Positions 1-12,657 of a stretch of 64,000 nucleotides of DNA are shown one piece after another. The number at the start of each line of letters is the position of its first letter. The stretch's first letter is position 1. The stretch is from NCBI GenBank assembly GCA_008508345.1, contig QNGE01002367.1, positions 1 to 64,000 on the forward strand, in the 5' to 3' direction. The notes under the pieces were generated by a model. It did no database searches and had not been told where the DNA came from. It saw nothing but the letters and a program-made list of their open reading frames with translations. Both the position numbers and the translations under genes were made by a program. This stretch comes from Paragonimus westermani. Its lineage: Eukaryota > Platyhelminthes > Trematoda > Plagiorchiida > Troglotrematidae.

Positions 1-2987
1 AGTCATAGGTTATTTATTCTGTCTGCTTCATATGTGAAACATTCACTGGCCTCTGTATGGGGTTTTCCATACTATTTCTGCCTAATTCTCATTTTCATCG
101 GTCTTCAATCTGACATTATGGTTGGATTAAGTCTTCTGGTTTACTTGGAGTGAGTCGTGCATCCGTTCGATGACCCAGCATCAAACAAATTTAATCTCTC
201 TTGGTATTGTCATTGACTTAGCCTTACTTATCACGCCAATACATTTCACTCATAGTCCCCAGTGCGTTCTTGCTAGTTAAATTTGAAGCAAATCAAAGTG
301 ACGACGTGCACCCAACCAGGCGCGTTCGCATCGATAAATTCGGCTAGTCTGATGCAACAACTCTTTTTTTGTGTTGCAACAAACGATGACAACGGTCACT
401 CACTCTGGACCTAGCCATCATTCCGACTTGCACAACCCATATGTTTTGGTTGTTCAACACCTAACTGTCATGTCTCTGGACCAAACAGAAAAACTGCTAA
501 TCGCCAGTTAGGTGTATGTGACACCTATGGCGCACTGGTGAGATAAGTTGAACGCACGTGTTTCGATCAGCCAGGCTACTGTTGGAAGTGTAGCCGACGT
601 GGAATGCTCATTTTTCCCTTCTAGAATAGTGGCATTTGAAGGAACCTTACCGTCGCGCATAGGATATACACCACCTGATTCTGGAGGTTATTTAGATGGC
701 CTTGTAAATGAAATTTATACATACCAGGAGTCTTACCAATAATATATTTGTTAGTGGAAATATGGATGGTTTACCACTGAATATTCCTCCAGTCCAACGG
801 ATAGGCTTCTTCCTGAGGGAATACACTGCTGCACCAACTCGAACAGAAACCGGTATTTGTATGTTGCACGATCTTTATTCTAAGTGTTCTCGATAGTTCT
901 TATCAAGCCCGTACTGTAGAAATAAACCAACACTGGACACATGGGATTAAACATCACGTCATCGTTTGCGTTCGTCTGTGTGGTATCTGTTTGTTAGGGT
1001 GTAGCGAGATCGAATGAAGATCCTGCGCTCACAAGCTTGTAAGTCCAAATTTACCTAAAGAAAACTGGCTTCTTTCATCCCCAATAGAGTCTACAGATGT
1101 TTCAACACGGTCGTATGTATATGACTCAAATTTGTTGATGTAAGTAAACTTAAACAGGTTTTTTAGCTTTAAAAGGTATGAAAAAATTGTAGCTTTGAAG
1201 GGCAGTTAACCTAGAAGGACTCAATGTCGGAACCTATGGTACTAACCTTGTCCTTCCTGAACGGTCAGATAAGTACCGACTGTTGAAGTCAGCCTACAAC
1301 AAGGACGTTGTTCAACTGTTTATGCTGCTCGAAATATGGTCTACATTCAGAAGGAGGACCATATAGCCATACAGCGAGTTTGTACGGAAACCCACCAGCT
1401 GAAGATGGTTGGTCTTCAGCAAGGGTAACCTACGACATGGATAAGATGAAACGATTACACGAATCGAACAGTGAAGCGGATTGAGCAAGAGTAGTGTCTC
1501 TTACCACAGAAAGTCCGGGCCACCCACTAGTTTTACCCAAGTTCGACGGTTTGGTTTGTGCACCAATATATATGTGTGTGGTAGATAAGAACTGGAAACG
1601 AACCCCATATGACTTGCTTGGAGGAGACCATACATATGGCACATCAGATCTTTGTGTCACATTCAAACGAGATGTTCTTTGAAGTGCTTAATGTAAACTG
1701 TTGAAATAGTTGTTTCTAAGGCTTCTCAAACCCAAATGCCCATCTATCTATTCATAAAATTAAGCTGGCCTTAAGTCAGCGAATGCGGAGAGTTAAACTT
1801 TTACGGCCTCAATATTCTTGTCTCTTTGCTAAGCGATTGTAAACAACTGACATTTTTAATACGCGACCTAGGGTCGATTACACGAGACCCGGGTAAAGCT
1901 TCCAAACGAACTTGCACATCTCCTGCTTGGTCTGCCTTCCTGAACTGACTGCATCTCTGTTAACAGGCGGCGGACGATTTTTAGTTAGTGTTTGTTCCAT
2001 ACAACCCTAACTTTTAACAGCTGACCAGCTCTACTATCACTGATTTACACTTTTCCACTAACGTTTCTTTAATAAAGGCTTGACGTTGATTCTGGGAATC
2101 GTCTGCTCAATTGTGTGCAGCATTTTTTCCTCTGCTTCACGACAACATGAGAACCTTACTTCTCTTTGCCATGATCGGGTGAATAGGCGGCTTCACATTA
2201 TAAATGATAAATAAAACATTGTAAACTGTTGAGGGCAACGTTTTTTCAGTCATGGTTTTTTGAATGCACCAATTTTCCTGCCTGCCGAAATTTCCTGTTT
2301 CTTGAATATATTTCCTCTCAGAGTAGAAATCTATACACTTCATCCTTGAGGCATTCGGGATGATCTCGAGAAATAAACTTCGATAGTTAAAGGCAGTAGT
2401 TCAGTCCCTAACTCCACCGGTTAACCTCGAATAGGTGAAAATTGCCTGATAAATTTAATACCCGTTGGAAGTTTCGAGTAACCGTAATGTGTGGGCAACC
2501 GCTGCATCGTTTCTAGGCGGCCATTGTTACACTGTTGCCTGTGAACATACAGTGGCAAATACGACGCTGTTGGTTTGTTTTACAAACTAATTTTCACTTT
2601 GATACTTTATAACAAGTTTAACAATAGTGCACGATGGTCTGAGTGCACATTCAACCAACATTTAACAGTGCCAAATTTTCAGCAGGAAACATTTCACTTC
2701 AGATCGTATAAAGAAACAAGATTTCTTCTCGGGTGGCCTTCCTCAGGAGTGTTGTAATCGATTTCGATTACAACACTCCTGAGGAAGGCCACCCGAGGTG
2801 GTTGAAACGTAGAGTATTACAACTTGCTCGTAACGATCTGTTATTCCCACTCTGTTTATCAATAACATGTTAAACACGATGCCTAAACTGTTCAACTTTA
2901 TTCGTACTAGATTTCGTGCGGATATCCTACAAGATTTCTTCGTTACTTTGTCATTTCACAAATTTGCCAGCTTGAATAGAAACTAAC
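1..2987. other. No recognised gene; intron or 3' region beyond SPAG17 exon I
   Basis: I see no confident exon here on either strand. The minus strand should contain further SPAG17 exons if the gene continues in this direction, but no stretch matches the remembered family. A plus-strand open frame at 548-742 and weak open stretches near 1060-1140 (minus) were considered and not called. The only clear structure is the perfect hairpin at 2728-2797. Confidence 0.4.
2728..2797. repeat. Perfect 34-bp inverted repeat (hairpin), 2-bp spacer
   Basis: The left arm 2728-2761 begins CTCGGGTGGCCTTCCTCAGG. The right arm 2764-2797 is its exact reverse complement, with TT between them. The flank just right of it (2798-2806, GTGGTTGAAAC context) also occurs in the Penelope-like relics at 20494 and 48951, which suggests that this is a head-to-head remnant of a Penelope-type terminal region. 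No coding sequence is involved. Confidence 0.9.
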
Positions 2988-3257
2988 TCGTTCCAACTGC
3001 TCGTCTATTTCCGAACTCAGCCGTTGAGCTTGGTAAATCGCTTCCTGTTCCTTGGTCCACGGAGCGATATGACCCTCAACATGCTGCAAGTAGGCGCGAA
3101 ATCCGATGTCCGCCACGTGAATCCACTGAGACCAAGAGTAGTGATTGGAGCGCAAGTTACGGTCAAATGGGTGATGAGCAAAAATCAACCGGCTACCGTC
3201 TCGGTGTCGTCGGAAAACTTCAACAGAAGGAAACTCGTATCTAGTTGAGTTTAGGCG
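2988..3257 (-). CDS. SPAG17: SPAG17/PF6-like gene, exon I (last recognised exon)
   Basis: The exon is 270 nt (90 codons), phase 0 both ends, acceptor ctgtag, donor gttagt. It reads FPSVEVFRRHRDGSRLIFA, HHPFDRNLRSNHYSWSQW, VADIGFRAYLQHVEGHIAPW and TKEQEAIYQAQ. This is a strongly conserved SPAG17 block: Y/F-rich strand, L-hydrophobic-F-HxPF/M, W, xxGFRxYLxxV, W-x-KEEAIYQ. It follows exon H without a gap relative to the family. The remaining C-terminal half of the protein is not recognised to the left. Confidence 0.85.
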
Positions 3258-4017
3258 CTACAGAAAATGAATGAAAAGGGCTTTTTTTCCTATAGGAATT
3301 TTCGGAGAATAACAAAGACCGGCGTTCACGGTTAGATGAAAGAAATAATTGTGGGAAACTCGTATTTTTAGGACCACAGTATTTCACCTTAGGTTTTAAT
3401 AAAAATATTGTGCCTGTAAGTTGGCGACATCCGCGTCTTGTTTTAAATCTGTTACGCCCAAACATATGAGGATCAACTAGAGTGGATTCACAGACGACCA
3501 TGTGTTATTAATTTATATAATTTAACTGAGCGCGTTTTTGTTGTCCACGTTGTTTTGTTTGTTTGCTATGTTCGTTTTGTATACGACTTACTGGATCCTT
3601 CATTCGTGCTTCTCGTGAGCTCTCACTTTAACAAAATCGTCGCTCCGTCCTTTACTTGGTAAAACGCTGTCTCCAGAGGTCTCCATGTTTCACATGTTTA
3701 GACTACAACCTTGGCAAGTGATTGGTTAACATTTTGTTGAACCATGGACGTTGTTTCGATTCTCTGTCCTACCGAACAATAGTGTTGCACTGTTATACTG
3801 TGATAAAATCCAAAAAATTATGTGAGCGAGAATCATGTAAAGTGACGACAGTTGCAGTCAAAATGCACAACTAAACAATACCTTTGAGCTGGTTCATTCC
3901 TTTTAGTAATATTTATTCACTGTTGTGTTGCTTCGTGGATCAGAGTCAGAACCAACGAAATCTCAAACCATATTACCTATGGGTACACCTTGAACCTGAA
4001 AATGAGGATGAATATCC

Positions 4018-4065
<48 letters not shown>

Positions 4066-5486
4066 GTACTGTCGCGTTTGTAAATCACCGTGACCGATTA
4101 GTTAAGATAATCTGCCGAGTGTAATACGCAAAATTCATTTGATTAGACGCAATCCGTCCGATAAATCTATCTCCTGCAACACAAACGACAATGTCATAAA
4201 CAATAACAGTGGTGTGTCAGATTTCATAACGGATGCTTGCCTGCTACACAGCCTATGTTGAAATTCGTAAAAATTGTATGATTTAATCTTCTTATACTTA
4301 CTAGTCTTACTGTCTAGAAGTTTACGTTTACCGACACATACCGTTAGTTTATACAAACCACGGAGTCCAGTGTCAGTTAATGAATTCCTAGCCAAATTGA
4401 TGACAGATGTTCTTCAAAAACACATGCTAAAATTTGTGTGTATCTCGCAGCAATAAGCGAATGCTTAGACCACATTAAACTCTATTAAGAATGTAGGATC
4501 AATGAGAAGAAGTTCGTGAGCGATTTCCTGAGCGTTATATTCCTTCATTTTCTGAAATGAAACACTAAAACTGTTTGAAATATACACCAGCCTTAATCGA
4601 ATTTTGCACAGGTCTCAGCACGGACAGCAGAACTATGAAAATTACTGTAAATTAGGACAGAAAGATGTTGCAGTCGTGGTAGCCATCGTAAGGTCTTTAC
4701 ATCCGAGCTATAATACTCAATATCAAGGTATTTGCAAACATTCAAAGTGCACCAAAGAGTGAAATAAATTTTATAAAACGGACACCTTGCTAATTCAGTT
4801 GTTTGCCATATATTATTTACTAATTCCTCATATCGGTGGGATCCTAACTACCACTGTAAGTTTTTAGTTTCGGCTTTAGCCTCAAGACAATACTTCAGCG
4901 ACTCTATTTTTCGTTACATTTACTATACAAAGGTAATGAGAATGAAATTCTACCCGGTACCTCTCTTGTCGTGAGTTCAAGCTGTTGCGCAATCTATTTA
5001 ATGAACGCGGTGTAAACAGACTACACTGAATTAGTAGCGAACTCTGAATATATTGCCGTCCAAATGATAATACTTTCATTGATTCATGTCACGTCAATCC
5101 GATAGTCCCGGATTGGTCATCAGGTTGCATCAGTTATACTTTAAGTCCACCATTCCCGCCTAATAAGCCAGAACAAGGGTGGTCTTGATGTATAACTTTA
5201 TTGTGGGTCACTAGTATAGAACATCGATCTTCGTTAACTTGCGGAAATTCGGAAAAACTGGTAGTCATTCTTGGATCTGACTGTTTAGCTGTAACTTTCT
5301 TCCGGTGGTTCGACTTCCAATTACTAATTGGGCCGAGTCTTCCGCCTTATACTTCCCAGTATATGTAGTCACAATTCGACATTTCTGAAGGAAATGTCTA
5401 ATGAGGATTAAACTGTTCATCAAAAACCAAACCCATAATATTTCTAAAATACCTGGACTTGTGTGACTTAACCATTTTCAACCAAC
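3258..5486 (-). other. SPAG17 intron H-I
   Basis: This interval lies between two phase-compatible exons and has no other exon I can support. It contains the (GAT)15 microsatellite at 4019-4063. The plus-strand open frame across that repeat (3884-4093) ends in a run of Asp and is more likely a by-product of the repeat than a gene. Confidence 0.6.
4019..4063. repeat. (GAT)15 microsatellite
   Basis: There are fifteen uninterrupted GAT units. Read on the plus strand in one frame they give poly-Asp preceded by an acidic EPENEDEYP stretch. Confidence 0.95.
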
Positions 5487-5956
5487 CTGTAACATCACAT
5501 CTGTTGTCATTGACTCCTCGATACACCATTCATCAAATCGTTGCTTGATTCGGTTCTGTACCAGCTGATCAAAAAATTGTTGGGTCATCGTGATACGTGA
5601 GAAGTTCACTTGACCTTCAACTGCTGTTACACCATCGACGCCGTTGAACTGCTGCTTGGCTAGAAGAGCATTCTTCTGTTGAATGCGTTCTAGTATTCCC
5701 CACAATTCACACTTATTCACCTCACTGGTCGGGTCTGTCACATCATTCGTGTCACTGTCCGACCCCACAGCCGGGTTTTCAGCTTCCGGAAGTTCAAAAT
5801 GCACGGCAGATTGTGAACGGCTGGTATGCTGTGAGTTACGCGAGTCGCTGCTTTGTGGACGGCGCAGAATTCCACCTGCACAGTAGAAATTGAGACCTCT
5901 GATGTTACGAATAGTGGAAGGGAATGGCTGAGTGAATAATTCAACCAGCGAATGAC
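5487..5956 (-). CDS. SPAG17: SPAG17/PF6-like gene, exon H
   Basis: The exon is 470 nt, entering in phase 1 (A from exon G plus GT gives Ser) and leaving in phase 0. The acceptor follows a run of seven T (tttaaag) and the donor is gttggt. It encodes SHSLVELFTQPFPSTIR, a long polar linker, the helical stretch NRIKQRFDEWCIEESM, and ends TTDVMLQ. The DW/EW-x(3)E...VxLQ segment leads directly into the conserved block of exon I. Possible internal donors around 5890 were rejected because the downstream residues are the family-like part. Confidence 0.8.
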
Positions 5957-7933
5957 CTTTAAAAAAACAAGTAATTGTGATTTGTGCCACTCAAAATTTT
6001 ATCGATTTCTCCCTAGAGGACGTTAGTTGGGACAACGTAGAAAGATCATTAAACTTTTTGCCAAACTCTCTTTCATTCAAACTCGTTTTCTGACTTTGGT
6101 TTGTTTTATACTAACCCAAAACCCACCAATCGGCTTAATCTACCTTTAGAAACTTGACGACACTCTGTTTGCGGATAACCTAAGTACTCTGATGCTAGTC
6201 GGTATAAGAATTTTCCGTAACAAATGCGACTTTCGCTCCGACAATAAGCCATGTCATGGTGCTTCAAAAGCCACTGATGAAATCTGTCTCTGAATAAATC
6301 TATTCAACGGATTCGTTTGGTTTTCTACTGGTTGCTACTCGGTTCGTGTCTGTCCGGCTAGCAACTCTCTCCAAATGAACAATCTGCAGCATGAAAGAAA
6401 GTCCAGTGAGTAGTGGGATAAGTAAACTGATAGACACATATAACGGATTGTGAATACCTAAGCTATGGACGGCAAATTCAACAATTTTAGAACCCACGCT
6501 AATGAATCGTGTTGCTTTTCACATGATCATCTCATTCAGCAGAAATAAGTATGGACATTTTTGGGCGACGATCGATGCTTGACCTGGGCGTTGTCCCTTG
6601 CCTCAAAGTGTACATGCCATAAATGTAATTAACAGCAGACTGACTATACGATGCACTTCGAATGACAAGATTCAAGCAAACTGGTCATATTAACGTGTAC
6701 GGAACCACGGACAAGCAGTTATTGAATTAATGAGGGCGTAAAGTATACTTGATACGAATTCAAATGTCTCAGGTAAACCGGTAAGTCATCACTAGGTTGA
6801 ATATTAGAATTGAGTTCATAGTTAGATAGACAGTACAAGACAGAACAAACCAGTAGTCCTTATAAGAAGATGAGTATCAACAAGTATTGTGTGTCACTAG
6901 GAATCACGTACAATTGCTAGGAGACTGAAGTCCTAACACAGATAAAAGAATCGCTGTTTACGGAGACTAAAATACGGATTGCTGGATAGGCATGTTGGTT
7001 ACCACGCAAGTTGATTCAAACTGAACCAACCATCTGAAAAGAAGTAACTTCGTCTTGCAGACGAGAGTTAAAAGTGTTGTAAATGCCTGTTATTACCAGG
7101 TAAAGCTACAAACAGTCTTCTGGGTTGACTTTAGGAGCTGTAGGTTTTTCTAAGGCCGGTCAGCTTGTAATCGTGATTAAAAGATAATAATGGCTAGAAC
7201 AGCTTCTACTTTTGTGCGCGTATAGGAAATCCGTTCAAACTTTTCAGTTTCTACTGTCAGCACTCTGCGAACTAACTTGAAGTCCGATTACATGTTAACC
7301 ATCTGTAATTGACAGTCATGGCCAGTAGGAGTTTCCTTATCCCAAATACACCGACACTACTATCTCCTTACAGCAGACTGAGACTCTCCTTACTATAGAT
7401 TATTTTGCCCATTCTGTGCGACTTGTCCTGGTTTCCTCGTATGATTCCTACAAATCCTATGTAACTATGGAAGCTGAAAGAGATTTCCCAAAAACAGCTC
7501 AATTAATTGCTTGTGAATTTCATAGGATAGTGTATAGGAAGTCGGATGTTCAGTTCACTTCAGGTGATCACTCGGCAATCATAACCTGTAAGTTTGGATG
7601 AGGCCACCAGTCTCACCGAACTCCACAGGTAATGTCTAGTGAAAGCTAGGAAACATCTGCTCACAGTCTTGCGGTGGTTCTCAGCGTAATGCCACAAAAC
7701 CGCTTGCCAACACTTTTGTTTTATGCTTACGACAACCGAAATTCCAGTGCGCATGAAGGTAATCAAGTACTGTACTTATAACCCCTAAGAAGAATAAGTT
7801 TCCAGTCAGAAGTTCCCTTTCAAATTGGGCAATTCGACAAGTTTTTCCAAATAAGCAAGTGAAGTGAAATCGAAATTGAAATAAACATGGCTGTGAGTTA
7901 TTTCAAAACCGTGAGTAGTTACGTAAAACTCAC
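5957..7933 (-). other. SPAG17 intron G-H
   Basis: Nothing recognisable on either strand apart from the flanking splice sites. Confidence 0.6.
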
Positions 7934-8293
7934 TCGTTTTTCTGCTCAAGCTACCGTCTAGCGTGCCGGATCGTGAGGTTTGTGATACCGAATTGGACTC
8001 CAAGGATTGACTATCATAGGTAACTGAATTTCTTTTGTACCTGTTCCCATTCGCCTCCATACCGTCCGTCTTTACTGATGACAATTTCCGTCTACCTGTT
8101 TCTTGTTGCTCCTCGCTCAACAGCAGTGATGCAAGTCGAGCGAACGGTAAGTATGGGTCATCAAAAGGGTTTATTCGGTGTTTGGAAGTTTCGGAATCCA
8201 AATGCACGCTCTCGAATGAATTAGAATCAACCGACTGACAGGTTCGATTCACCGTATGGACACCTTTCAGCGGACAGCTTTCGAGTAGCAATT
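7934..8293 (-). CDS. SPAG17: SPAG17/PF6-like gene, exon G
   Basis: The exon is 360 nt, acceptor ctactag, donor gtgagt, in and out of phase 1 (the G left by exon F plus AA gives Glu). It reads ELLLESCPLKGVHTV, then INPFDDPYLPFARLASLLL, then a serine/threonine-rich tail including KRNSVTYDSQSLESNSVSQ. The NPFDDP block matches the IPWDNP-type motif of SPAG17. An open frame continues past the donor, but phase agreement with exon H and the strong gtgagt favour ending here. The serine-rich tail looks disordered. Confidence 0.75.
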
Positions 8294-9856
8294 CTAGTAG
8301 ACAGTGCTCGAACTCTAAATGAACAAATCAAGTGCACACAATTATGTCATGTTCCAGATGAACAGACTATTTCAAACAAGAAGACCAAATTTGGCAACAG
8401 ATATTGCGTTCTCAAGGGGTGGTTTATAAACTGTGTGAAGCATTAGGCAGCAGGTTTGGTGGTTGTCTCTGTAGCTATCGGTTCATGATTTCCAATGCTA
8501 CCAAGGCTGTTGTGTTTGATGGGCTTACATTATACAAACTACTGTACGGTTCGTCAGTGTGTTTCCTAATTCGGCAAGTCTAGCACGATGTGACCGTAAG
8601 ACGTGCTCTTAAGGCCTGAACACGCTTTGTGAATATCATTCCAGCCTGTGCCAGCCTGTTCGTTTTGGCGCCAGTAAGGGTAAGGGGAACGCGTTAGTCG
8701 TATGATCAATAAACCATGCGTTTGATGGACGAGGAGAATGATGTCAAGGTTGAGCTCCGTAGGACATTGAAGGCTTGCTAAATAGAGCACAGAAGATGAC
8801 ACTTACTTGAGGACAGATAAGTTATCCGAAACAAAGTGGAGTCCACAATAAAGACGGTCTTCCGTCAGACTTCATTTGTCCCTAAAATAGATTCCAACTA
8901 ATGACTGTTGTATTTTTAAGTATTCTTATATCTAGTTCTAACGCGACGCAACGTGTTCGACCTGTTTATTCAAGCCATATATATATATATGAATATATCA
9001 GCCTTACTTTTTAAAATATTTCATTTGTTGCACTGTAGTTAGAAGTAACGGACGCACTTTTTGTTTGTGTCAGCGATTAACTTGTTAGCTAATGGTGAAA
9101 GCTGTTTCTGTCGTAGCCTGTAACCCTAATCAGTGGTTCACAATCAAACTGAACTGAGTTTTTACGTACAGCCCGACAATGTGGCAGGCATCTACATCTC
9201 TAATTGCCTTTGAATAATCTATCTTTTGCTCATCCAACAGCTTCCACTATATTCTGTTGAAACGGCACTCACATTATGTATGGGTTTTTAACTGTAACGC
9301 CCAATGTAATCCAGTATTCCATCCATCGTATTTGGAGTAAGTAAACGTTTATAATGTAACACACATTCAACACGGTACTCCGTACTTCTCCACCTTATGT
9401 GACTGATAGGAAGTTCACGTTATACAGAAATATGACGATGACGCTGATACTGATAGTGGTCAGTTTACGCGTGTTTTTTATCAAAAAATTTAAAAGTAAG
9501 TCGCCGGTGATGTAGTTAACTCTCTATAAGTGATCCTCGGCCATATCTCTGCAGCGTATTCTGCATGAAGCTGTAATTACAAAAGTTTTATGCTTTTTAA
9601 AATGACTCATGGGATACCACGCACCGTTTCTTACAGGTACAGTAAGCACACATTGACGACTGAATAAAAACTCAAAACAACCTTTGAAATTTCTCAAATA
9701 ACGATCTGGTTTCTATCTCGGGGCAGCAGATATTACCATATGGGAAAGACAGATTCATCATCCTTATTTCGACTTGTTTACTTTAAGACCTCATAAATCC
9801 AATAGGAATACCCCGAGTGAAATCTTAAATCAACTAATTAAAAACAGTTATCTTAC
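8294..9856 (-). other. SPAG17 intron F-G
   Basis: No gene is seen. There is a short (AT)n tract at about 8976-8990. Confidence 0.6.
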
Positions 9857-10196
9857 CATCAGGATCCAATCCTGTCTTGTCCGCAAAATAAAGCAACTGC
9901 TGAAACCGGGACTCTTTACGATTTTGTCTTCCAGCTTCATTCTGCAAACCGCTTGCTGGATTTTTATCAACGTTGAGGTCACTGTTTTTCAGGTGTATCC
10001 TGGGTTCATTCAAAGACGGATAACATGTTTTGATTAACCGCAACTCTGCCTCATAAAGTTTTTCAGGCTGGATTACCTGATCACAACCAAACTTTTGGCG
10101 ATAACCAGCCAGATCATAGGGATGCAGTAGGACAGGGGAATTGTTTTGAGATGATTGAAACGGTTTGACCGGCAAAGGCAGTTCCTTCGAAAGTAG
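9857..10196 (-). CDS. SPAG17: SPAG17/PF6-like gene, exon F
   Basis: The exon is 340 nt with acceptor tttttag and donor gtaaga, entering in phase 0 and leaving in phase 1. It encodes LLSKELPLPVKPFQSSQNN and then PVLLHPYDLAGYRQKFG. After that come a family-variable segment and RFQQLLYFADKTGLDPDG. The LLHPYD motif corresponds to the conserved LL-x-YHDA-like block of other SPAG17 proteins. The middle (about residues 60-90 of the exon) is polar and poorly conserved in the family. There is no internal stop. Confidence 0.75.
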
Positions 10197-12516
10197 CTAA
10201 AAACATAGTGAACGGAAAATGGGGCTTAAATTACTAACCTAGTAACCATAAAATGAGACGGTGAGAAATACCGATTAACCGTGGGATACCTGAACAGAAT
10301 GAAGTAAACAGCCATTTCTACAGATCCAAACTACAATTTTGAACCAGAGTTATTTACAAACTGTTAAACGACAAAGTACTTTTAATCATACAGCGCGTAT
10401 CTTATACCTAAATGATATTTGAGGATTTTCCAGTTTATTTATCATCTCTATGTTGCTTAATGCTAACGCAGTTTCCTATCGTTATCTCAGCAATTGCTAA
10501 TGGGCACCAAATGCATTTCAACGTGACCATCATAGTTTGAAGATTGTGCTCTGTTCCGGATTAACTGGAACGAGATAACCAGACTTCGAAATAGTCCAAC
10601 AACTTCGCGAAACGGTCGTTACACGGTTTGGAAGTCACTCTATTGTATGTCGTTATACGCTGTTGTTACTGTGCATTATTATCGTTTCTAAAATCCAGTG
10701 ATTGTAGGCCAGCAAATATTCAGTATCCTTGCCTGTCTATGTGAATGACAAACTTGTCACTTACGGAAGCAATCCGATAAACGTTCACCTACTGGTAATG
10801 TTCGTTGCACATTTTCTCATGAAGAGTTTACTTTATTGCCCTACTACACGGCGATCGTTTGTTCTACATCCAGGATCTTCTGATAGCGACCACTAATCAC
10901 CATCAACCACGATCGTGACTAGCGTTATAGGGCCTAACACACTAAGTGCCGTTGCCTGGCCTCGAAACACTAGTGAAGCTCACACAATCTCTGAACGACT
11001 GCACTCTTGGTGTCTGTTGCAGAAGTGATTAGGGAAGTGATTTTAATCAACTGAGATGGGGTTGTAAAATGTTACGTTATCCAACACTACGCGAAGAATA
11101 GTGAATATGCCGTAGTCTATCTGAACTGTAAGTCCTGCCCCTATTACTAATGTTTATTTGCATGGAGCCAAAACTCATCGCAACAGTAAAGTGAAAGATT
11201 CAGTAGAAAAGAACTTAAATCGACAAAAAGAGAAGAGAATAAGATACAAACTAGACACTCATGTTGCTGCTGTAGACAAACCACTGGTTGCAACACGTTG
11301 GTATCTCGCACAACATTTCCAATCACCGATCTTACTGATCTCGAAGACTCAACCGAGTATTCAGTGCTCACCCTTTTCTACCAACGGACACGGCAGTTTT
11401 ACCGTGCCATTAGTGGTCTCAGTGTTCAATGCGCAAGATGCGCAACTGGCATGCGCAGCACGTGGCTTAAACATAGGGGACTGTACTACTGGTTTGTCTG
11501 GCTAAATGATCACTCATCCCGAGCGTATCGGAATAGGCCCTGGCGAACGGTCGCACTGCTCCCTCAATCATTTAATTTGAGGTGGAGTAATTGACGGAGA
11601 CAGCTGTGGTATAGTCATGCCTTCAACGAAGGCAGTCCATTCTTCCATGCTTTTCAGAACGGAAAACGCACGCAGACATTATTGCCTCTCCTTTAAGGAA
11701 ATTACTAAATATCATTTCGACACTTTATGTGACGCAGGATGGGTTTGTCAGCTATGATATCAACCGCTTCCCGCCATCCTTGGAAAGAGGACAGATGAAA
11801 TCTCGTCTACGAGCTCCGTTAACTTACAATAACTTATTCCCCAGGGTCACTTCAGCCTCCGAAGGAGGACTGTCTGGAGCGCAATAACTGGCCACTAACA
11901 TACCGTCATCTGCCTGGTCCGTTTGGAGCTAGCTGAACTGTTTCTTGAGGTGTTCATTCCACTTGCCAAGTGGGCGCGATTGGCTGGTGATAAGAAAACC
12001 ATCTTTTTCAAACAACCCTCCTCTTATACCAACTCGACGGCTGACACAACGTTGATCCAGGGGAATTTAGAATTATACTAATTATAGATAAAACGGCATG
12101 TTCCAATTATTCCGATGGTTTCGTCAGTTAATTTTCACGGTCTTTGCATGCGTTTTTAGTCATCTAGTGCTTATGTTCTTGACGGACGTCCTCACATCCG
12201 GAGCCAGTTAGAATCGTAGGACGCTTAGGTATAACGTTCATCGATGTGACAGAAATGTTGTGTTTCAACCACTAAACAGCTTCTCCGAAACCGTATCACA
12301 GTAGGTTTTTGTAACTGCTGTGATTATTTGGTAGTGGTCTTTAGACCATCTCACCTGACAGACATTTAGTTGGCAGTTTGTGAACTTTCTTCACATCTTT
12401 TCGGCTGAACAATTGGAACTGCCTTACTGTGTTACTCCGGCTAAAGTAAAAACGAACTCTAAACTAGATTTTATTAGCATGCAGAAAACAAACCGTGCAC
12501 CCGTTTTACAACTCAC
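10197..12516 (-). other. SPAG17 intron E-F
   Basis: Nothing recognisable. The overlapping plus-strand open frames at 11158-11594 show no family motif. Confidence 0.55.
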
Positions 12517-12657
12517 AGAACGCTCTTCTTCTGTCAAGATAAGCTGCTCAACCGATTTTGCCAGGGCTTTAGCAGTAGATACGATCATACCATCCGATTC
12601 AATATTCGCGTCTTCCAGAGCACTGTTCGACAGTGTGCCGGTTGTTATTGAATTTAC
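12517..12657 (-). CDS. SPAG17: SPAG17/PF6-like gene, exon E
   Basis: The exon is 141 nt (47 codons), phase 0 to phase 0, with acceptor tttgcag and donor gtgagt. It begins with Val, completing the LEQ-V motif begun in exon D, and ends VEQLILTEEERS, matching the short leucine/serine-EE helix that follows this point in SPAG17. The 8.5-kb intron that separates it from exon D contains a LINE relic and a Penelope-like element. Confidence 0.75.

Noticed and set aside
3884..4093. Acidic open frame with a poly-Asp run
   Set aside because: The Asp run is the (GAT)15 microsatellite; the rest is short and there are no supporting splice sites or family matches.
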